Below, one piece after another: positions 4,641 through 5,300 of a stretch of DNA of 5,300 nt. Position numbers and translations under genes: made by a program. The stretch comes from Candidatus Omnitrophota bacterium (GTDB lineage Bacteria > Ratteibacteria > UBA8468 > MWAK01). Position 1 is the stretch's first letter. Each line of letters begins with the position of its first letter. The notes beneath the pieces were generated by a model that was given only the letters and a program-made list of their open reading frames with translations, had not been told where the DNA came from and searched no databases. The stretch is from the NCBI GenBank assembly GCA_018829455.1, contig JAHJUB010000060.1:1-5300 (forward strand). Reading direction: 5' to 3'.

Positions 4641-5300
4641 TCAGGTATAACGGGAAATTTCCCGGAGCAGTATTTTGGGGAGATCGCGAACAAGTTTGTG
4701 TTGGCTCTTTGGAAGAAAATCGCGCAGCTCTTTTTCCAATGACAGTGTTTCATGTTCAAGTTGGCGCTTAATTTTCCCGAGGACTTTCTTTTGTTCAACC
4801 GCCACCAGTCCTTTGCGGAGTAAAAAGTAAATGTCGAAATAGTCGCGCGGTTTGGCGCGGCTCAAGACCGCGGCCAATTTTTCGTCAACCAGCATCTTCT
4901 GCGGAAGTATCGCTATGGTGTAAGCAGGAACGAAATCACCGGCAACCAGGACCGTTTCGCCTTTGACGCCGTTTCTTTTTCTCAAGGAAACCTCCAGGAT
5001 TATACGCGTCCGGTAGCCGGAAACCGTCAAATCAAGAACGCCGATATAGCCGCCGGAAGTTTTCTTGCTTTCGGAAATTTCTACATCCACCCCAACATTA
5101 TGAATTTTGTTAATAGCATTGACCACCAATGTTTCAAGCATTGGAACATTGGTTCCGAACCCTGAAAAATCGAGGTCTTCGGAAAAGCGGGGGCTTTGAA
5201 AAACAATCCGCAAGGCGGTTCCACCCTTAAAAAGAACCTTCTCGGAATCCGGCTCTTGATAGAAGATGGAAAGAAAAAGGTGTTGGACATATTCTCTGGC
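4641..5300 (-). CDS. AbiEii/AbiGii-type nucleotidyltransferase toxin, 5' end beyond window
   Basis: The frame is open from the window end at 5300 to TGA at 4641-4643, giving 219 C-terminal codons. The nucleotidyltransferase core is clear: FKGGTALR (24-31), then RFSEDLDFS (38-46) with the Asp42/Asp44 metal pair, an acidic Glu103 in IILEVSL, and EKLAAVLSRAKPRDYFDIYFLL with Lys141, Arg148, Lys150, Asp153 and Asp156, the usual AbiEii C-terminal motif. The family transfers nucleotides to tRNA or other targets and works as the toxin of abortive-infection type IV toxin-antitoxin systems; the exact target here is unknown. The gene must extend upstream, because a start at the TTG at 5213 would cut off the GGT motif. 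The cognate antitoxin (AbiEi-like) would be expected beyond 5300 and cannot be checked. The gene appears intact as far as seen and is followed directly, in the same frame, by the helicase remnant. Confidence 0.85.
   Translation of the reverse strand, partial: AREYVQHLFLSIFYQEPDSEKVLFKGGTALRIVFQSPRFSEDLDFSGFGTNVPMLETLVVNAINKIHNVGVDVEISESKKTSGGYIGVLDLTVSGYRTRIILEVSLRKRNGVKGETVLVAGDFVPAYTIAILPQKMLVDEKLAAVLSRAKPRDYFDIYFLLRKGLVAVEQKKVLGKIKRQLEHETLSLEKELRDFLPKSQHKLVRDLPKILLREISRYT

Noticed and set aside
4583..4798. 71-codon minus-strand frame at the nucleotidyltransferase/helicase junction
   Set aside because: It overlaps two better-supported frames and shows no recognisable motif.
5081..5290. 69-codon minus-strand frame, and a TTG start at 5213 for the nucleotidyltransferase
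   Set aside because: The first is a shadow. The second would remove the GGT motif, and the frame is open to the window edge, so the gene simply continues.

Overview
The window looks like chromosomal DNA from a diderm (Gram-negative type) bacterium, probably an environmental or uncultured one. Three things point that way: a CsgG-family outer-membrane-type protein, short G+C-rich dispersed palindromic repeats between genes, and ordinary bacterial promoters and Shine-Dalgarno sites. TGA is used as a normal stop. I cannot assign a phylum. Repeats of the GTCATTGCGAG...GGCAATCCC type are, from memory, common in several environmental lineages.

Bases 1-2100, housekeeping and repeats. The 3' part of a csgG-like gene (+) runs to 640. 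It converges on a complete class II fructose-bisphosphate aldolase gene (-, 739-1710). Two dispersed repeats, always in the order GGGGAGGGG hairpin then GTCATTGCGAG/GCGGCAATCCC element, occur on both sides of the aldolase gene in the same orientation. The upstream hairpin lies inside the predicted aldolase mRNA leader. The upstream GTCATTGCGAG element appears split by about 117 bp of further repeat-like sequence. A tRNA-His(GTG) gene with its own good promoter follows at 2019-2090.

Bases 2100-3248. A complete RNase D-type gene (DEDDy exonuclease plus HRDC) starts about 20 bases after the tRNA with no visible promoter or Shine-Dalgarno site of its own. The two are therefore probably co-transcribed: a tRNA followed by a tRNA 3'-end trimming enzyme.

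Bases 3245-5300, accessory and decaying, all on the minus strand and AT-richer by eye. From right to left in transcription order: an AbiEii-type nucleotidyltransferase running off the window end; the C-terminal 111 codons of a superfamily II helicase with no start; a possible 46-codon coding scrap; an intact antitoxin/RelE-type toxin pair with its own promoter; and a start-less 73-codon fragment resembling sigma-70 region 2, whose stop overlaps the RNase D stop. This reads as a small defence or toxin-antitoxin island in which the TA pair and the AbiE-type gene look intact and the rest are remnants. I see no CRISPR array, insertion sequence or wholly new multi-gene system. The most unusual points are the start-less sigma-like and helicase fragments, which have no ATG and are easily missed, the in-frame nucleotidyltransferase-TGA-helicase junction, and the repeat pair flanking the aldolase gene.
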